DNA from: a bacterium HR10
GTDB taxonomy: Bacteria; Acidobacteriota; Blastocatellia; HR10
Length of the DNA stretch: 64,000 nucleotides
Assembly (NCBI GenBank): GCA_002923315.1
Contig: BEHM01000002.1
Coordinates: 1 to 64,000 of the forward strand
Reading direction: 5' to 3'
The notes beneath the pieces were generated by a model. That model had not been told where the DNA came from. It made no database searches and worked only from the letters and a program-made list of their open reading frames with translations. A program made the position numbers and the translations under genes. Shown piece by piece: positions 25,592 through 35,363 of the stretch; position 1 is the stretch's first letter; every line of letters begins with the position of its first letter.

Positions 25592-26641
25592 ATGGGACAC
25601 CCGCTGCTCGAGAAGTTGATGCGACGAGAGGACCTGACGCGGGAGGAGGCCGCCGCGCTCCTTGGGGAGTTGCTCGCGGCGGAGACGAGCGAGGCCTTCA
25701 TCGCGGCCGCGCTCGTCGCTCTCGCGATGAAGGGGGAGACGGTCGAAGAGCTCGTCGGTTTCGCCGAGACGATGCGCGCGCACGCCGTGCGCATTCAGGC
25801 CGCGCGGCCCGATGTCGTGGATACGGCGGGCACAGGGGGGAGCCGCCGCAAACCCTTCAACGTCTCGACGGCAGCGGCCATTGTGATCGCCGCTGCAGGC
25901 GTCCCCGTCGCCAAACACGGGAATCGCGCTTCCAGCAGTCCGACCGGCAGCGCCGATGTCTTGAGGGCCCTCGGCGTCCGCATTGATCCTCCGCCCTCGA
26001 TCGTGCAGCGCTGTCTGGACGAGATCGGCCTCTGCTTCATGTTCGCTCCCCACTTCCATCGCGCGACTGCGCGCGTGGCGCACGTGCGTCGCCAGCTCGG
26101 TGTTCGCACGATCTTCAATCTGCTCGGTCCGCTGACCAATCCCGCGCGGCCGAAGCGTCAGCTCATCGGTGTCTCCGATCTGCCGAGCATGGAGAAGATC
26201 GGGCGAGCGCTCGTTCACCTGGGCGTCGAGCAGGCCTGGGTCGTTCACGGCAGTGACGGCGCGGATGAGATCACCGTCTCCGGGCCGACGCATGTCCTGG
26301 AGGTGTGCCAGGGGAGACTGCGCCGTTTCCTCCTGGACCCCCGCGAGGCCGAAGTGGCCGTGCGCGACCTCAACGGCGTGCGCGCGGCCTCTCCCGAGGA
26401 GAGCGCGACCATTGTCCGGGAGGTGCTCGTCGGCGATCGTCGGGATGCCGCGCGGGATCTGGTGTTGCTCAATGCCGCGGCGGGGCTTCGGGTGAGCGGT
26501 CGCGTCGGCACGCTGCGCGAGGGGGTGGAGTTGGCGGCCGAGGCGATCGCCACCGGCGCCGCTTGGAGGAAGCTCGAAGCGTTGATCGCTCTCACCAATG
26601 CGCCGCCCTCGGCGGACGACGCCGTGGAGAGGAAGCAATGA
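25592..26641 (+). CDS. trpD: Anthranilate phosphoribosyltransferase
   Basis: 349 residues. It attaches phosphoribose to anthranilate in tryptophan synthesis. Motifs are VVDTAGTGGSRRKPFNVST (PRPP binding), VAKHGNRASSSPTGSADVL and TIFNLLGPLTNPARP. The length is normal for a stand-alone TrpD, with no fused TrpG domain. The stop overlaps trpC as ATGA. Confidence 0.97.
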   Translation: MGHPLLEKLMRREDLTREEAAALLGELLAAETSEAFIAAALVALAMKGETVEELVGFAETMRAHAVRIQAARPDVVDTAGTGGSRRKPFNVSTAAAIVIAAAGVPVAKHGNRASSSPTGSADVLRALGVRIDPPPSIVQRCLDEIGLCFMFAPHFHRATARVAHVRRQLGVRTIFNLLGPLTNPARPKRQLIGVSDLPSMEKIGRALVHLGVEQAWVVHGSDGADEITVSGPTHVLEVCQGRLRRFLLDPREAEVAVRDLNGVRAASPEESATIVREVLVGDRRDAARDLVLLNAAAGLRVSGRVGTLREGVELAAEAIATGAAWRKLEALIALTNAPPSADDAVERKQ

Positions 26642-27432
26642 GTGATGTGCTGACCCGCATCGTCGCGCGGAAGGCCGAACGTCTCGCGGAGGCGAAACGT
26701 CGGACCCCGCTCCCCGCATTGCAGGCGGCGCTCGCCGGGCGTCCAAAAGAGCGGCCCTCGTTCCTTCGCGCCTGTGCGCGAACGGACCGCCTCAACGTCA
26801 TCGCGGAGGTGAAGCGCGCTTCGCCCTCGCGAGGGGTGATCCGGGAGGACTTCGATCCGGTCGCCCTGGCACGCGAATACGAACAGAACGGAGCGGCGGC
26901 GATCTCGGTCCTCACCGAAGAGGATCACTTTCAGGGAGCGCTGGCGCACCTTGTGGCGATCCGTCGCGCGGTGCGCGTGCCGCTCTTGCGCAAGGATTTC
27001 CTCTTCGATCCGTATCAGCTCTATGAGGCGGCGGCGGCCGGAGCCGATGCTGTGCTGTTGATCGCTGCCATTCTCGACACGGCGCGACTTCGGGACCTGC
27101 GTCAACTCGCCGAGGAGCTGGCCCTCGATGCGCTCATCGAGGTCCATGATCCAGCCGATCTGGAGAAGGCGCTCGCGGCCGGCGCGCGCCTCATCGGTGT
27201 GAACAACCGCGACCTGCGGACGTTCACCGTGGATCGCACCGTCTCGTTCGAGCTGGCCGCGCGCGTGCCCTCAGACGTCGTGCTCGTCAGCGAGAGTGGC
27301 CTGAGCGCGCGGCCTGAGCTGGAGGAGCTGCGCCGCGTCGGGTATCGCGCTTTTCTGATCGGCGAATATCTGATGCGCGCGGCGCGCCCGGGCGAAGCGC
27401 TTCGAGCGCTCCTTGAGCCGTCGGAGACGTGA
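26638..27432 (+). CDS. trpC: Indole-3-glycerol phosphate synthase
   Basis: 264 residues starting at the ATG that overlaps the trpD stop; the ORF-track frame extends further upstream into trpD. TIM-barrel motifs include VIAEVKRASPSRGVI, AISVLTEEDHFQG, PLLRKDFLFDPYQ, GVNNRDLRTF and LVSESGLSARPEL. It closes the ring of carboxyphenylamino-deoxyribulose phosphate. It is monofunctional, with trpF as a separate downstream gene. Confidence 0.97.
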   Translation: MSDVLTRIVARKAERLAEAKRRTPLPALQAALAGRPKERPSFLRACARTDRLNVIAEVKRASPSRGVIREDFDPVALAREYEQNGAAAISVLTEEDHFQGALAHLVAIRRAVRVPLLRKDFLFDPYQLYEAAAAGADAVLLIAAILDTARLRDLRQLAEELALDALIEVHDPADLEKALAAGARLIGVNNRDLRTFTVDRTVSFELAARVPSDVVLVSESGLSARPELEELRRVGYRAFLIGEYLMRAARPGEALRALLEPSET

Positions 27433-27460
27433 GGTCGCGCCGGACTCAACAGGTTCATCC

Positions 27461-28138
27461 ATGGTGCGCGTGAAGATCTGCGGGATCACCAATCTGGAAG
27501 ACGCGCTGGCGGCTGTCGAGGCGGGGGCCGATGCGCTCGGCTTCAACTTTTACCCGAAGAGTCCGCGCTACATCGAGCCCGAGCGCGCCCGCGCGATCAT
27601 CGAACGGCTGCCGCCGTTTGTCACGCCCGTGGGGGTCTTCGTGAACGAATATGACCTGGAGGCCATGGCGCGCGTGGTGACGGGCGCGCGCCTGGCCGTT
27701 GTTCAGCTCCACGGGGATGAGCCACCGGCCTTCTGCCGGCAGGTCGCCGAACGATGGCGCGTCATCAAGGCCGTGCGCGTCGCTGCTGAGCTTGACCCGC
27801 GCGGATTGGCCGACTATGCCGTTCACGCCCTCCTGCTCGACGCCGCGCGTCCGGGCGCGTACGGGGGGACGGGCGGGCGCTTCAATTGGGAGCTGGCCCG
27901 ACGTGTGGCGCATGTCGTTCCCACGCTGATTCTGGCCGGTGGCCTCTCCCCGGAGAATGTCGCCGAGGCGATTCGCCTCGTCCGTCCCTACGCCGTGGAT
28001 GTCTGCACGGGTGTTGAAGCGCGCCCGGGGAAGAAAGACCCGGAGCGGATACGCGCGTTCATCGCCGTGGCGAAGGCGGCCGGGCGCCACGAGCATCCAG
28101 GCTGTTCGACCCTTCGCGAAGGAGGGGGGGAATTGTGA
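27461..28138 (+). CDS. trpF: Phosphoribosylanthranilate isomerase
   Basis: 225 residues from the ATG at 27461, where the conserved [15 protein letters not shown] begins. The ORF-track start overlaps trpC and lacks similarity. Other landmarks are [40 protein letters not shown] and [15 protein letters not shown]. It follows trpC by 28 nt. The stop overlaps trpB as GTGA. Confidence 0.96.
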   Translation: MVRVKICGITNLEDALAAVEAGADALGFNFYPKSPRYIEPERARAIIERLPPFVTPVGVFVNEYDLEAMARVVTGARLAVVQLHGDEPPAFCRQVAERWRVIKAVRVAAELDPRGLADYAVHALLLDAARPGAYGGTGGRFNWELARRVAHVVPTLILAGGLSPENVAEAIRLVRPYAVDVCTGVEARPGKKDPERIRAFIAVAKAAGRHEHPGCSTLREGGGEL

Positions 28139-29361
28139 GCACCATCGTGTCGCTTCCCGATGCGCGTGGACATTTCGGTCCCTATGGCGGGCGTTTCGTG
28201 CCGGAGACGCTCATGTATCCACTGGAGGAGTTGACCGCTGCTTACCTGGCGGCGCGCGAGGATCCGGAGTTCCAGCGCGAGCTGCGCGAGCTGTTGCGCA
28301 CCTATGTGGGCCGACCGACGCCGCTCTTCTTCGCGCGGCGATTGACGGCGCATCTGGGGGGCGCGAAGGTCTATCTCAAGCGCGAGGACCTGTGCCATAC
28401 GGGAGCGCACAAGATCAACAATGCCCTGGGCCAGGCGCTGCTGGCCAAGCGCATGGGGAAGACGCGCGTGATCGCCGAGACGGGCGCCGGGCAGCATGGC
28501 GTGGCGACGGCGACGGCCTGCGCGCTGCTCGGCCTGCAGTGCGTCATCTACATGGGGACGGAGGATATGCGGCGCCAGGCGCTGAACGTCTTCCGCATGG
28601 AGCTGCTCGGCGCCGAAGTGCGGGGCGTGGAGGCCGGAAGCCGCACGCTGAAGGATGCCATCAGCGAGGCCTTGCGCGACTGGGTGACGCACGTGGAGAC
28701 GACGCACTATCTGCTCGGCTCGGTGCTCGGCCCGCATCCCTATCCCATGATCGTCCGCGATTTCCAATCGCTCATCGGGCGCGAGACGCGCCAGCAGATT
28801 CTCGAAAGCGAAGGACGATTGCCCGATGTCCTGGTGGCCTGCGTCGGTGGGGGGAGTAATGCCATCGGTCTGTTCTATGAGTTTCTCGCCGAACCCGGAG
28901 TGCGCCTGATCGGCGTGGAGGCCGGCGGCTGCGGCGGCGCGCTCGGTCAGCACGCGGCGCGCTTCGCCGGAGGCCGGCCCGGTGTGCTGCACGGCACGTA
29001 CACCTATGTCTTACAGGACGAGGATGGGCAGATCGCCCTGACGCATTCGGTGGCCGCCGGATTGGATTACGCGGCCGTTGGCCCGGAGCACGCCTATTGG
29101 CGCGATCAGGGCCGGATCGAGTACGTCTCGGTCAGCGATCAAGAGGCGTTGGAGGCCTTCCAACTGCTGGCGCGCGTGGAGGGCATTCTCCCGGCTCTGG
29201 AGAGCGCGCACGCCTTGGCGTATGTCTGTCGTCTGGCGCCGGCGATGCATCCGGATCAGATCCTCATCGTCAATCTCTCCGGTCGGGGAGACAAGGACGT
29301 GCAGACGGTCGCCGAGCAGCTCGCCCGAGAGCGCGCGGAAAGAGGAGCGGCTCGGCCATGA
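28135..29361 (+). CDS. trpB: Tryptophan synthase beta subunit
   Basis: 408 residues with a GTG start placed after a GGAGGGGGGG ribosome site and overlapping the trpF stop. It starts with [17 protein letters not shown], has the PLP lysine in [18 protein letters not shown], the glycine-rich phosphate loop in [10 protein letters not shown], and the monovalent-cation region near the C-terminus. It has the usual TrpB1 length and condenses indole with serine. It is coupled to trpA by an ATGA overlap, as expected for a subunit pair. Confidence 0.97.
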   Translation: MSTIVSLPDARGHFGPYGGRFVPETLMYPLEELTAAYLAAREDPEFQRELRELLRTYVGRPTPLFFARRLTAHLGGAKVYLKREDLCHTGAHKINNALGQALLAKRMGKTRVIAETGAGQHGVATATACALLGLQCVIYMGTEDMRRQALNVFRMELLGAEVRGVEAGSRTLKDAISEALRDWVTHVETTHYLLGSVLGPHPYPMIVRDFQSLIGRETRQQILESEGRLPDVLVACVGGGSNAIGLFYEFLAEPGVRLIGVEAGGCGGALGQHAARFAGGRPGVLHGTYTYVLQDEDGQIALTHSVAAGLDYAAVGPEHAYWRDQGRIEYVSVSDQEALEAFQLLARVEGILPALESAHALAYVCRLAPAMHPDQILIVNLSGRGDKDVQTVAEQLARERAERGAARP

Positions 29362-30164
29362 GTCGGATTCGCGAGCGCTTTGACGCCCTGCGACGGGCCG
29401 GACGGAAAGGATTCATCCCCTATCTCACCGCTGGGGATCCGGATCCGGAGACGACCGTTCGCTTGATTCGCGAACTGGAGGCATCGGGCGCGGATCTGGT
29501 CGAGCTGGGCGTCCCCTTCTCCGATCCGATCGCCGATGGACCCATCATCCAGCGCGCTTCCGAGCGCGCCTTGCGCCGCGGCACGCGGCTGCGCGATTGT
29601 TTGGACATCGTCGCGGAGGTGCGTCGGCATTCGAGCATTCCCATCGTGCTTTTCAGCTACCTCAACCCCTTGCTACAATTCGGGCTCGAACGCTTGGCGG
29701 CGGAGATGACGAGCGTGGGCGTTGACGGCGTGCTCGCGACGGATCTCGTTCCGGAGGAAGCGGAGGACTTCTGTCGCCTCATGCGCGCGCGGGGGATCGA
29801 GACCATCTTCCTGGTCGCGCCGACGAGTCCGGACAGACGGATCGCCGAGATTGTGCGCGCGGCTTCGGGCTTCATCTACGTCGTCTCCCGCACCGGCGTG
29901 ACGGGGACGCGCGAGCACCTCTCGGAAGCGATGCGGCCGACGGTCGAGCGTGTGCGTCGCTACACGGACCTGCCCGTCGCCGTGGGGTTCGGCATCTCGC
30001 GACCGGAGCATGTCCGCGAGACGTGGCGCTATGCGGATGCGGCGGTCGTGGGTAGCGCGCTGGTGCAGGAGATCGAGCGCCGTCTGGGACGGCCGGACCT
30101 GGTCGCGCGCGTCGGACGCTTCGCCCGCTGGTTGAAGAGCGGGGAAGGTGACATCGCCGACTGA
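29358..30164 (+). CDS. trpA: Tryptophan synthase alpha subunit
   Basis: 268 residues. It cleaves indole-glycerol phosphate and channels indole to TrpB. The catalytic Glu lies in [17 protein letters not shown], the catalytic Asp in [13 protein letters not shown], and the phosphate site in [10 protein letters not shown] and [12 protein letters not shown]. The start overlaps the trpB stop; the ORF-track frame extends upstream within trpB and is not used. Confidence 0.97.
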   Translation: MSRIRERFDALRRAGRKGFIPYLTAGDPDPETTVRLIRELEASGADLVELGVPFSDPIADGPIIQRASERALRRGTRLRDCLDIVAEVRRHSSIPIVLFSYLNPLLQFGLERLAAEMTSVGVDGVLATDLVPEEAEDFCRLMRARGIETIFLVAPTSPDRRIAEIVRAASGFIYVVSRTGVTGTREHLSEAMRPTVERVRRYTDLPVAVGFGISRPEHVRETWRYADAAVVGSALVQEIERRLGRPDLVARVGRFARWLKSGEGDIAD

Positions 30165-30177
30165 AGGAGGCAACACG

Positions 30178-30486
30178 GTGGACATTGAGGATTGGCGGCG
30201 GATGATTGACGAGATTGACGCGCAATTGGTCGAACTGTTGAATCGGCGCTCCCGCTGCGCCATTGAGATCGGGAAATTGAAGCGGGCGCAGAACCTGCCC
30301 ATCTATTCTCCCGAGCGGGAGCGGGAGGTGCTCGAACGCGTGCGGCGTCTCAACCGTGGTCCGCTCGATGACGAGGCGCTCCATCGCCTCTTTGAGCGCA
30401 TCATTGACGAATCGCGCCGACTGGAGCGGCTCGCCGCCGAACACGCCGAAGGCTTCCCGGAGAGGACGAGGGAGGAACGGTCATGA
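30178..30486 (+). CDS. Chorismate mutase, AroQ class
   Basis: About 102 residues. The GTG at 30178 is chosen because GAAGGAGG lies 7 nt upstream; the ORF-track start is ten codons earlier inside trpA. The helical AroQ pattern is IDEIDAQLVELLNRRSRCAIEIGKLKR followed by PIYSPEREREVLERVRRLN and DEALHRLFERIIDESRRLE. It turns chorismate into prephenate for phenylalanine and tyrosine. The stop overlaps the DAHP synthase gene as ATGA. The pairing is meaningful because mutase and DAHP synthase are fused or interact in several bacteria. Confidence 0.92.
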   Translation: MDIEDWRRMIDEIDAQLVELLNRRSRCAIEIGKLKRAQNLPIYSPEREREVLERVRRLNRGPLDDEALHRLFERIIDESRRLERLAAEHAEGFPERTREERS

Positions 30487-31493
30487 TCATCGTCATGGAA
30501 GAGAACGCCACCGAGGAACAAATCGCGCGCGTCATCGAGAAGCTCGTGCAGCTGGGGTTTGACGTCCATCGTTCGACGGGCGTCACGCGGACGGTGCTGG
30601 GGGCCGTCGGGCACAAGGTCGTGGACGCGCGTGAGCTGGAGCTGCTGGAGGGGGTCGCCGAGGTGATCCGCGTGACGACGCCCTATAAGCTCGTGAGCCG
30701 ATCTTTCCGCCCCGAGGGTTTGGAGATTCGCATCGGGGATGTCGTGATCGGCGGGCGCGAGATCATCCTCATGGCGGGGCCGTGTGCGGTCGAGAGCCGC
30801 GAGCAGGTGCTGGAGATCGCCGATGCGGTTCATCGCGCGGGCGCGAAGATCCTGCGCGGGGGCGCGTTCAAGCCGCGCACCTCGCCCTACAGCTTCCAGG
30901 GACTCGGCGAGGAGGGCTTGCGCTACCTGCGCGAGGCTGCCGATCGCTACGGTCTGCTCGTCGTCTCGGAGGTGATGGAGATCGCGCACATCCCCCTCAT
31001 GTCCGAATACGTGGACATCCTGCAGGTCGGCGCGCGCAATATGCAGCATTTCAATATGCTCAAGGAGCTCGGCCGACAGCCCAAGCCGGTCCTCCTCAAG
31101 CGCGGTCCGGCAGCGACGATCGAAGAGACGCTCTTGGCGGCCGAGTACATCGTCTCCGGCGGCAATCCGAACGTCATCCTGTGCGAGCGCGGGATTCGCA
31201 CCTTCGAGACCTCGCTCCGCTACACGCTCGATATCTCGGCCATTCCTGTCTTCAAGAAGCTCACCTACTTGCCGGTGATCGCCGATCCGAGCCACGGCAC
31301 GGGGCGCCGCGATAAGGTCCCCCCCATGGCGCGCGCGGCTGTGGCGGCTGGAGCTGACGGCTTGCTCATCGAAGTGCATCATCGGCCCGAAGAGGCTCTG
31401 TGCGATGGCCCGCAGGCGCTTCTGCCCGAGCAGCTCTTCGAGCTGGTTGGACAGCTGCGGCACATCGCGGCTGCCGTGGGGCGCACGATGTGA
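30483..31493 (+). CDS. aroF: 3-deoxy-7-phosphoheptulonate (DAHP) synthase, type I-beta with N-terminal regulatory domain
   Basis: 336 residues. The first ~70 residues ([21 protein letters not shown]) are the ferredoxin-like regulatory domain known from thermophile DAHP synthases. The barrel follows: [61 protein letters not shown] and [19 protein letters not shown]. It makes the first committed compound of the shikimate pathway from phosphoenolpyruvate and erythrose-4-phosphate. It is the last gene of the coaX-trp run, coupled to chorismate mutase, so input and one branch of the pathway are co-expressed with trp genes. Confidence 0.95.
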   Translation: MIIVMEENATEEQIARVIEKLVQLGFDVHRSTGVTRTVLGAVGHKVVDARELELLEGVAEVIRVTTPYKLVSRSFRPEGLEIRIGDVVIGGREIILMAGPCAVESREQVLEIADAVHRAGAKILRGGAFKPRTSPYSFQGLGEEGLRYLREAADRYGLLVVSEVMEIAHIPLMSEYVDILQVGARNMQHFNMLKELGRQPKPVLLKRGPAATIEETLLAAEYIVSGGNPNVILCERGIRTFETSLRYTLDISAIPVFKKLTYLPVIADPSHGTGRRDKVPPMARAAVAAGADGLLIEVHHRPEEALCDGPQALLPEQLFELVGQLRHIAAAVGRTM

Positions 31494-31524
31494 GTCGGTG
31501 CATCACCGTGGAAGAGGGGCTCTC

Positions 31525-32322
31525 TCACGAGCCCGGAGGGCGAAACTGCGATTCCTCGATCTGCATCCCGTAGGCGACTTCCGTGAATCGAATCTCCTGC
31601 ACCAGACGCCCGTCCTCATAGCGCTCGGTGCGATATGGCACGAGCGTCGTCTGCACGACGCGGAAGTCATAGAAGGAGTCTCGAAAGCGAATCGGCCGAT
31701 TCACCAGCGGGACGGTGACGTCGTACTCCAGGTGCAGGATGCGGAACGTTCGCGCGCTGATGAAATAGCGCGTGGTCGAGCCATCGGGCCGCACCAGGTC
31801 CAGGACATCTACATCAATACCGCTCCGCTTCTCCCGCCCGACGTATTTCACCTGGGCTTTGTATTCGCGATACCGCAGAAGCGCCTCATAATTGTGCTTC
31901 AGCTCGGCGCGAAAGGCCGCCTCCGTGCGCAGGCGCAGGACGATGGGGGCGCCGTTCTCCGTCCCCCACACGCGCTCGCCGTCATAGGTGATGATGAGCG
32001 TCGGGGCATTCGGGAAGCGCAGCTCGACCTGCCGAAGTTCATCCTGTTTCTCCAGGCGGTGAAGGAACCGGATCGTGATCTCCCCTTCGCGCGTGCTCCC
32101 GTCCTCCAAATAGGCTTTGACGAAGCCGCGCAATTGCCCGCGCTGACGGAGCAGATACACGGAGGCCTCGCCACCATAGGCGGCGATGGTGCGCTGCACG
32201 ATCTCCAGGGCTTTCTTGTCAGACCCCTCTTGGGCGCCTGAGGGAACCGTCGCGCTCGTCAAAAGAAGCGCAGCCAGCAGGACGATCCATCTGCCTCGAG
32301 ATGCTCGACCTCCCCACGTCAT
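31525..32322 (-). CDS. Exported LolA-like / outer-membrane lipoprotein-sorting-type protein
   Basis: 265 residues. It has a signal peptide (RWIVLLAALLLTSATVPSGAQ), then a beta-rich domain with the repeated strand pattern common to LolA/LolB-like proteins: ALEIVQRTIAAYGGEAS, GEITIRFLHRLEKQDELRQVEL, LIITYDGERVWGTENG, and a DLVRPDGSTTRYFISARTF module. It probably binds acyl chains or lipoproteins in the periplasm. It ends close to the convergent aroF gene and follows the SH3 lipoprotein gene by about 40 nt. Confidence 0.7.
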   Translation of the reverse strand: MTWGGRASRGRWIVLLAALLLTSATVPSGAQEGSDKKALEIVQRTIAAYGGEASVYLLRQRGQLRGFVKAYLEDGSTREGEITIRFLHRLEKQDELRQVELRFPNAPTLIITYDGERVWGTENGAPIVLRLRTEAAFRAELKHNYEALLRYREYKAQVKYVGREKRSGIDVDVLDLVRPDGSTTRYFISARTFRILHLEYDVTVPLVNRPIRFRDSFYDFRVVQTTLVPYRTERYEDGRLVQEIRFTEVAYGMQIEESQFRPPGS

Positions 32323-32363
32323 GACGTCTCAGAGCATAAGCCGAATGCTCGCCCCAGGACAAG

Positions 32364-33344
32364 TCACCGTCGAGGGCGAAGCCATCGAGGCGCCGCGGGA
32401 TCACGCACATCCACGAGATATTCGACCTCGGTCAGTGCGCCCGTCTTCGCCTCGTAGAGCCGCACCCGGAAGCGGTGCAGTGTCGCCTCGCGCCGGTGCT
32501 CAATGGGCAGAAGGCCATGCGCGATCTCCCATCGGCCGATCGTGTACCGATGTCGCTTGAGATCCCACACCCACAGGCGCACGCGCTCGAAATCCGTGCC
32601 CGGGACGGGGGCCGTCCGATGGGTGTCGAAGGTCAGGTAGTGCGCCGATGTCCCGATCTCCGGATCTTCGACCTGCGCCAGCTCATACCAGGCGACGAAT
32701 GGGTATTCGCCCTGGAGATGGCGCAACCGATCCGGCACCTTCAGCTCCACAAGCGGCGCATAGACCCATCCCACGCGCACGAGGAACGAGTCGGGCAAGC
32801 GCACGCAGTACCAGAGGTCCGAGGCCGACTCCGCCTCTGGACGGGCGCGCGGCTCATAGTGACGGGGGATCAGCTCCTGACTCATCCGGCGCGTGCGCTC
32901 GCGTCGCAAGATGTCTACGAGCGTCCCCTGGGGCGCGTGAAAGAGGACGTTCTCCTCTGACGCGCGACCGGGGGTCAGCCGAATGGCGGCGCTTCCCAGG
33001 AGCTGCCCGAGCGCCTGTCGCTCGATCGTAGCCATCTCCCGCTCCAGGGCGCGCGCCTGCTCGAATGCGCGTTTGCTCAGCACGTGACGGGCTTCCACCC
33101 ATCCCTCGATCCCTTCACGCGTGCGCACGCGCACCCACTCCGTCCCTTTTCGCTCGAGAATCTCCACCTCTTCAGCCTGCCGAAGCTGCGTCAATTCGAC
33201 GGCCAGGACGGCCGTCGAATTCCGAACGGGCACGCCCGATGAGAGGATGACGCCGTCCTCCAGCTTCGGCCGTCGCGCCGTCCGCTCACATCCTCCAGAA
33301 GAAGCCCAGAGGAGAATGAGGAGTATCACGCTGATGCGGCGCAC
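32364..33344 (-). CDS. Lipoprotein with bacterial SH3 domain
   Basis: 326 residues. The signal peptide ends in a lipobox (LLWASSGGC, Cys at about 19). A bacterial SH3-like fold covers about 30-90 (GVPVRNSTAVLAVELTQLRQAEEVEILERKGTEWVRVRTREGIEGWVEARHV reads as its strands), followed by a helical linker rich in Glu and Arg and a C-terminal domain of unknown fold, ending in ALTEVEYLVDVRDP. It is probably anchored in the envelope, where SH3 domains often bind peptidoglycan. It is transcribed with the LolA-like gene. Confidence 0.75.
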   Translation of the reverse strand: MRRISVILLILLWASSGGCERTARRPKLEDGVILSSGVPVRNSTAVLAVELTQLRQAEEVEILERKGTEWVRVRTREGIEGWVEARHVLSKRAFEQARALEREMATIERQALGQLLGSAAIRLTPGRASEENVLFHAPQGTLVDILRRERTRRMSQELIPRHYEPRARPEAESASDLWYCVRLPDSFLVRVGWVYAPLVELKVPDRLRHLQGEYPFVAWYELAQVEDPEIGTSAHYLTFDTHRTAPVPGTDFERVRLWVWDLKRHRYTIGRWEIAHGLLPIEHRREATLHRFRVRLYEAKTGALTEVEYLVDVRDPAAPRWLRPRR

Positions 33345-33546
33345 TGTCGCCCTCTTCCTCCGAGTACAAGGGGCTTCAGTGTAGACAAACCGTCATCGCG
33401 AGGTCAAGAAATGAGGATCTCGGGCTGCGAGCGAGAGGGGGGAGAGCGGAGAGGCCACATGAGCGTCTCATCGAATGCGCGAGGAGCTGGGTGCCGGACG
33501 GGGCAATGGGCGCATCCTATGAAGGGTGAGGTTTGAAGGGGTCGCG

Positions 33547-34650
33547 TCAGGCGAAAGTCCAGAGAGAGCCGTTCGTCTGACGTTCACGCGAGGGAGCCTC
33601 CGACTCGATGCGCGCGATCCGCCAGATGCGCTCCAGGACGCATGGGGTCGGCTCCTGATGGAGTGGGAGAGAGGACGGGGCGAGGGATCGGCTGACGAGC
33701 CGCTGCGAATAGGCGAGGCGCAATCGAACGTAGCTCTGCAGATCGCCGAGTACTGGGGCGATCTGCGAACGATATTCGGCGAGGACCTCGAGCTTGGCCG
33801 GGAGGACGTCGCCGATCTCACACAGCTCCGGGACGAGCCAGAGTCGGGGGCGCGCGCGACGGCTCACCCACTTCCCCCGCGCGAATTGAAGGATCAGGAA
33901 CCCGCGGGTCGCCGCGCGCCACATCGCGCGCCCGACTTCTGCCCGAACGGACGAGAGCGTCATCATCGTGGCATGCGCTTCGCGAGCGCGCGCCCAAATC
34001 GAATGCGAGGGCGCAACCTCTTGCTGGATCGAACGCGCGCGCACCATGTTCAACCGATGTTCGGTGAGATAGGGGATCAGGGCATAGGGCGCGTCCTCGT
34101 AGAAGCAGACTTCGGGATGCAAGGGGCGATCCCTGACCGTCGTCCCATCGCTCCATCGCTCGGCCAGGAGCAGGGCGGCTTCGAACACCACGCGATGATC
34201 GGCGTGATGACCAACCCCCAAGGGGCAATAGAGGCGTCGCGGGCGCACGCGCTCCACCAGGTGCTCGAATTCGGAGGCCAGGCGGGCGATCCATTCTCGA
34301 TCCGAAGTCGCCAGGCGCGAGAGCGCGCCCACGAGCGTGTGATAGGCGCGATCGCGGAAGATCGCCTCCGGGTGCTCGAGCCAGAGGAAGTCCGCGCCCA
34401 GGCGCGCCATCGCCCGCTCGTCCTCGCGACGGCGCTCGGCCATATCACCGACGCGCGCGCGGACATGCGGGGGGATCTCCCGACACGGTCCCGCGTCTGC
34501 CGTGAAGACCGTGACGACAAGCACCGATCGCCCCACGGCGCGCTCGCGCAGGATTCGCCCCCCACAGGAGAGCGCGACATCATCCAGATGCGGGGAGATG
34601 TAGACGTCGTCGAACGGGCGATCTACAGCGGCGAGCGACGCATAGCGCAT
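33547..34650 (-). CDS. PIG-L/LmbE-family deacetylase with C-terminal extension
   Basis: 367 residues. The zinc motif PHLDDVALSCGG (HxDD) near residue 20 and the distal His pair in GVGHHADHRVVFEAA mark the PIG-L family of sugar N-deacetylases. The family core is about 230 residues; the extra ~130 residues at the C-terminus have no recognisable domain. The start at 34650 follows AGAGGCG and overlaps the end of the acetyltransferase gene by 28 nt. Possible substrates are N-acetylglucosaminyl lipids or glycosides. No signal peptide is seen. Confidence 0.85.
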   Translation of the reverse strand: MRYASLAAVDRPFDDVYISPHLDDVALSCGGRILRERAVGRSVLVVTVFTADAGPCREIPPHVRARVGDMAERRREDERAMARLGADFLWLEHPEAIFRDRAYHTLVGALSRLATSDREWIARLASEFEHLVERVRPRRLYCPLGVGHHADHRVVFEAALLLAERWSDGTTVRDRPLHPEVCFYEDAPYALIPYLTEHRLNMVRARSIQQEVAPSHSIWARAREAHATMMTLSSVRAEVGRAMWRAATRGFLILQFARGKWVSRRARPRLWLVPELCEIGDVLPAKLEVLAEYRSQIAPVLGDLQSYVRLRLAYSQRLVSRSLAPSSLPLHQEPTPCVLERIWRIARIESEAPSRERQTNGSLWTFA

Positions 34651-35363
34651 GACGCCTCTGCGGCCTCTGACGGTTGGAGGTCAATCACCACGAGTTTGGC
34701 ATACCACCGCGTGCCCGTGATGCGTTCCCACAGGGAGAAGCGCCGGATGGCGGCGATGCGGGCGCCGTAGAACCGCTGATAGAAGTGCGTCAGCCGTTCG
34801 TCTCCTTCCTCTTCGGCGATCGCGCCCTGGATGCCACGCACGCCCGCCTCGCGAAGGTGCGCCATCACCGCGTGGCCGAGCCGCATCCCGATCTTCAACA
34901 GGGCGAGCTTCTCCTCGGTGAACGCCGGGTCCACGTTGACGTGGACGTGACCCGGATAGGCTCTCACGGATACTGATGGGATCTCCCGCCAGGCGCGGGT
35001 GAGCACCCACCAGAGCGTGCGATATGTCTCCGGTCGCCGATAGCGCCGGAGCACCACGGCGCTCACAACACGCCCGAGGACCCGCGGAAGAATGCGCCAG
35101 ATCATGATGCGACGGTATCGCCGCGTGTCCTTGCACGCGAGCGCATATCCCACGACCTCCCCATCCACTTCGGCCACGAAGCAGGACTCCGGCTCGTGGT
35201 CGAGGTAATAATCGGCGAAGAGTCGACTCACGATCTCCACATCCTCGAAGATCCGCTCCGTCGGATACCCGCGCAGGACCGAGCGTTGACAAATCGCGCG
35301 AATCCGCTCGCGATCCTCCGGGCGAGCGGGTCGCACGCGAACGTCCGCGAGTCTCCCGCTCAT
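34623..35363 (-). CDS. GNAT-family acetyltransferase
   Basis: 246 residues from the ATG at 35363, which shares one base with the fabF stop (TGATG). The longer ORF-track version reads back into fabF. The GNAT pattern is VRVRPARPEDRERIRAICQRS, CFVAEVDGEVVGYALA, HVHVNVDPAFTEEKLALLKIGMRLGHAVM (acetyl-CoA strand and helix) and THFYQRFYGARIAA. An insert around 100-150 (ILPRVLGRVVSAVVLRRYRR) is longer than usual. The acceptor is unknown. It is sandwiched between fabF and a deacetylase gene. Confidence 0.82.
   Translation of the reverse strand: MSGRLADVRVRPARPEDRERIRAICQRSVLRGYPTERIFEDVEIVSRLFADYYLDHEPESCFVAEVDGEVVGYALACKDTRRYRRIMIWRILPRVLGRVVSAVVLRRYRRPETYRTLWWVLTRAWREIPSVSVRAYPGHVHVNVDPAFTEEKLALLKIGMRLGHAVMAHLREAGVRGIQGAIAEEEGDERLTHFYQRFYGARIAAIRRFSLWERITGTRWYAKLVVIDLQPSEAAEASCAMRRSPL

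Noticed and set aside
31517-31534. Hairpin GGGCTC-TCTCAC-GAGCCC between convergent genes as a terminator
   Set aside because: Only six base pairs, no T-run, and it overlaps the end of the LolA-like gene.
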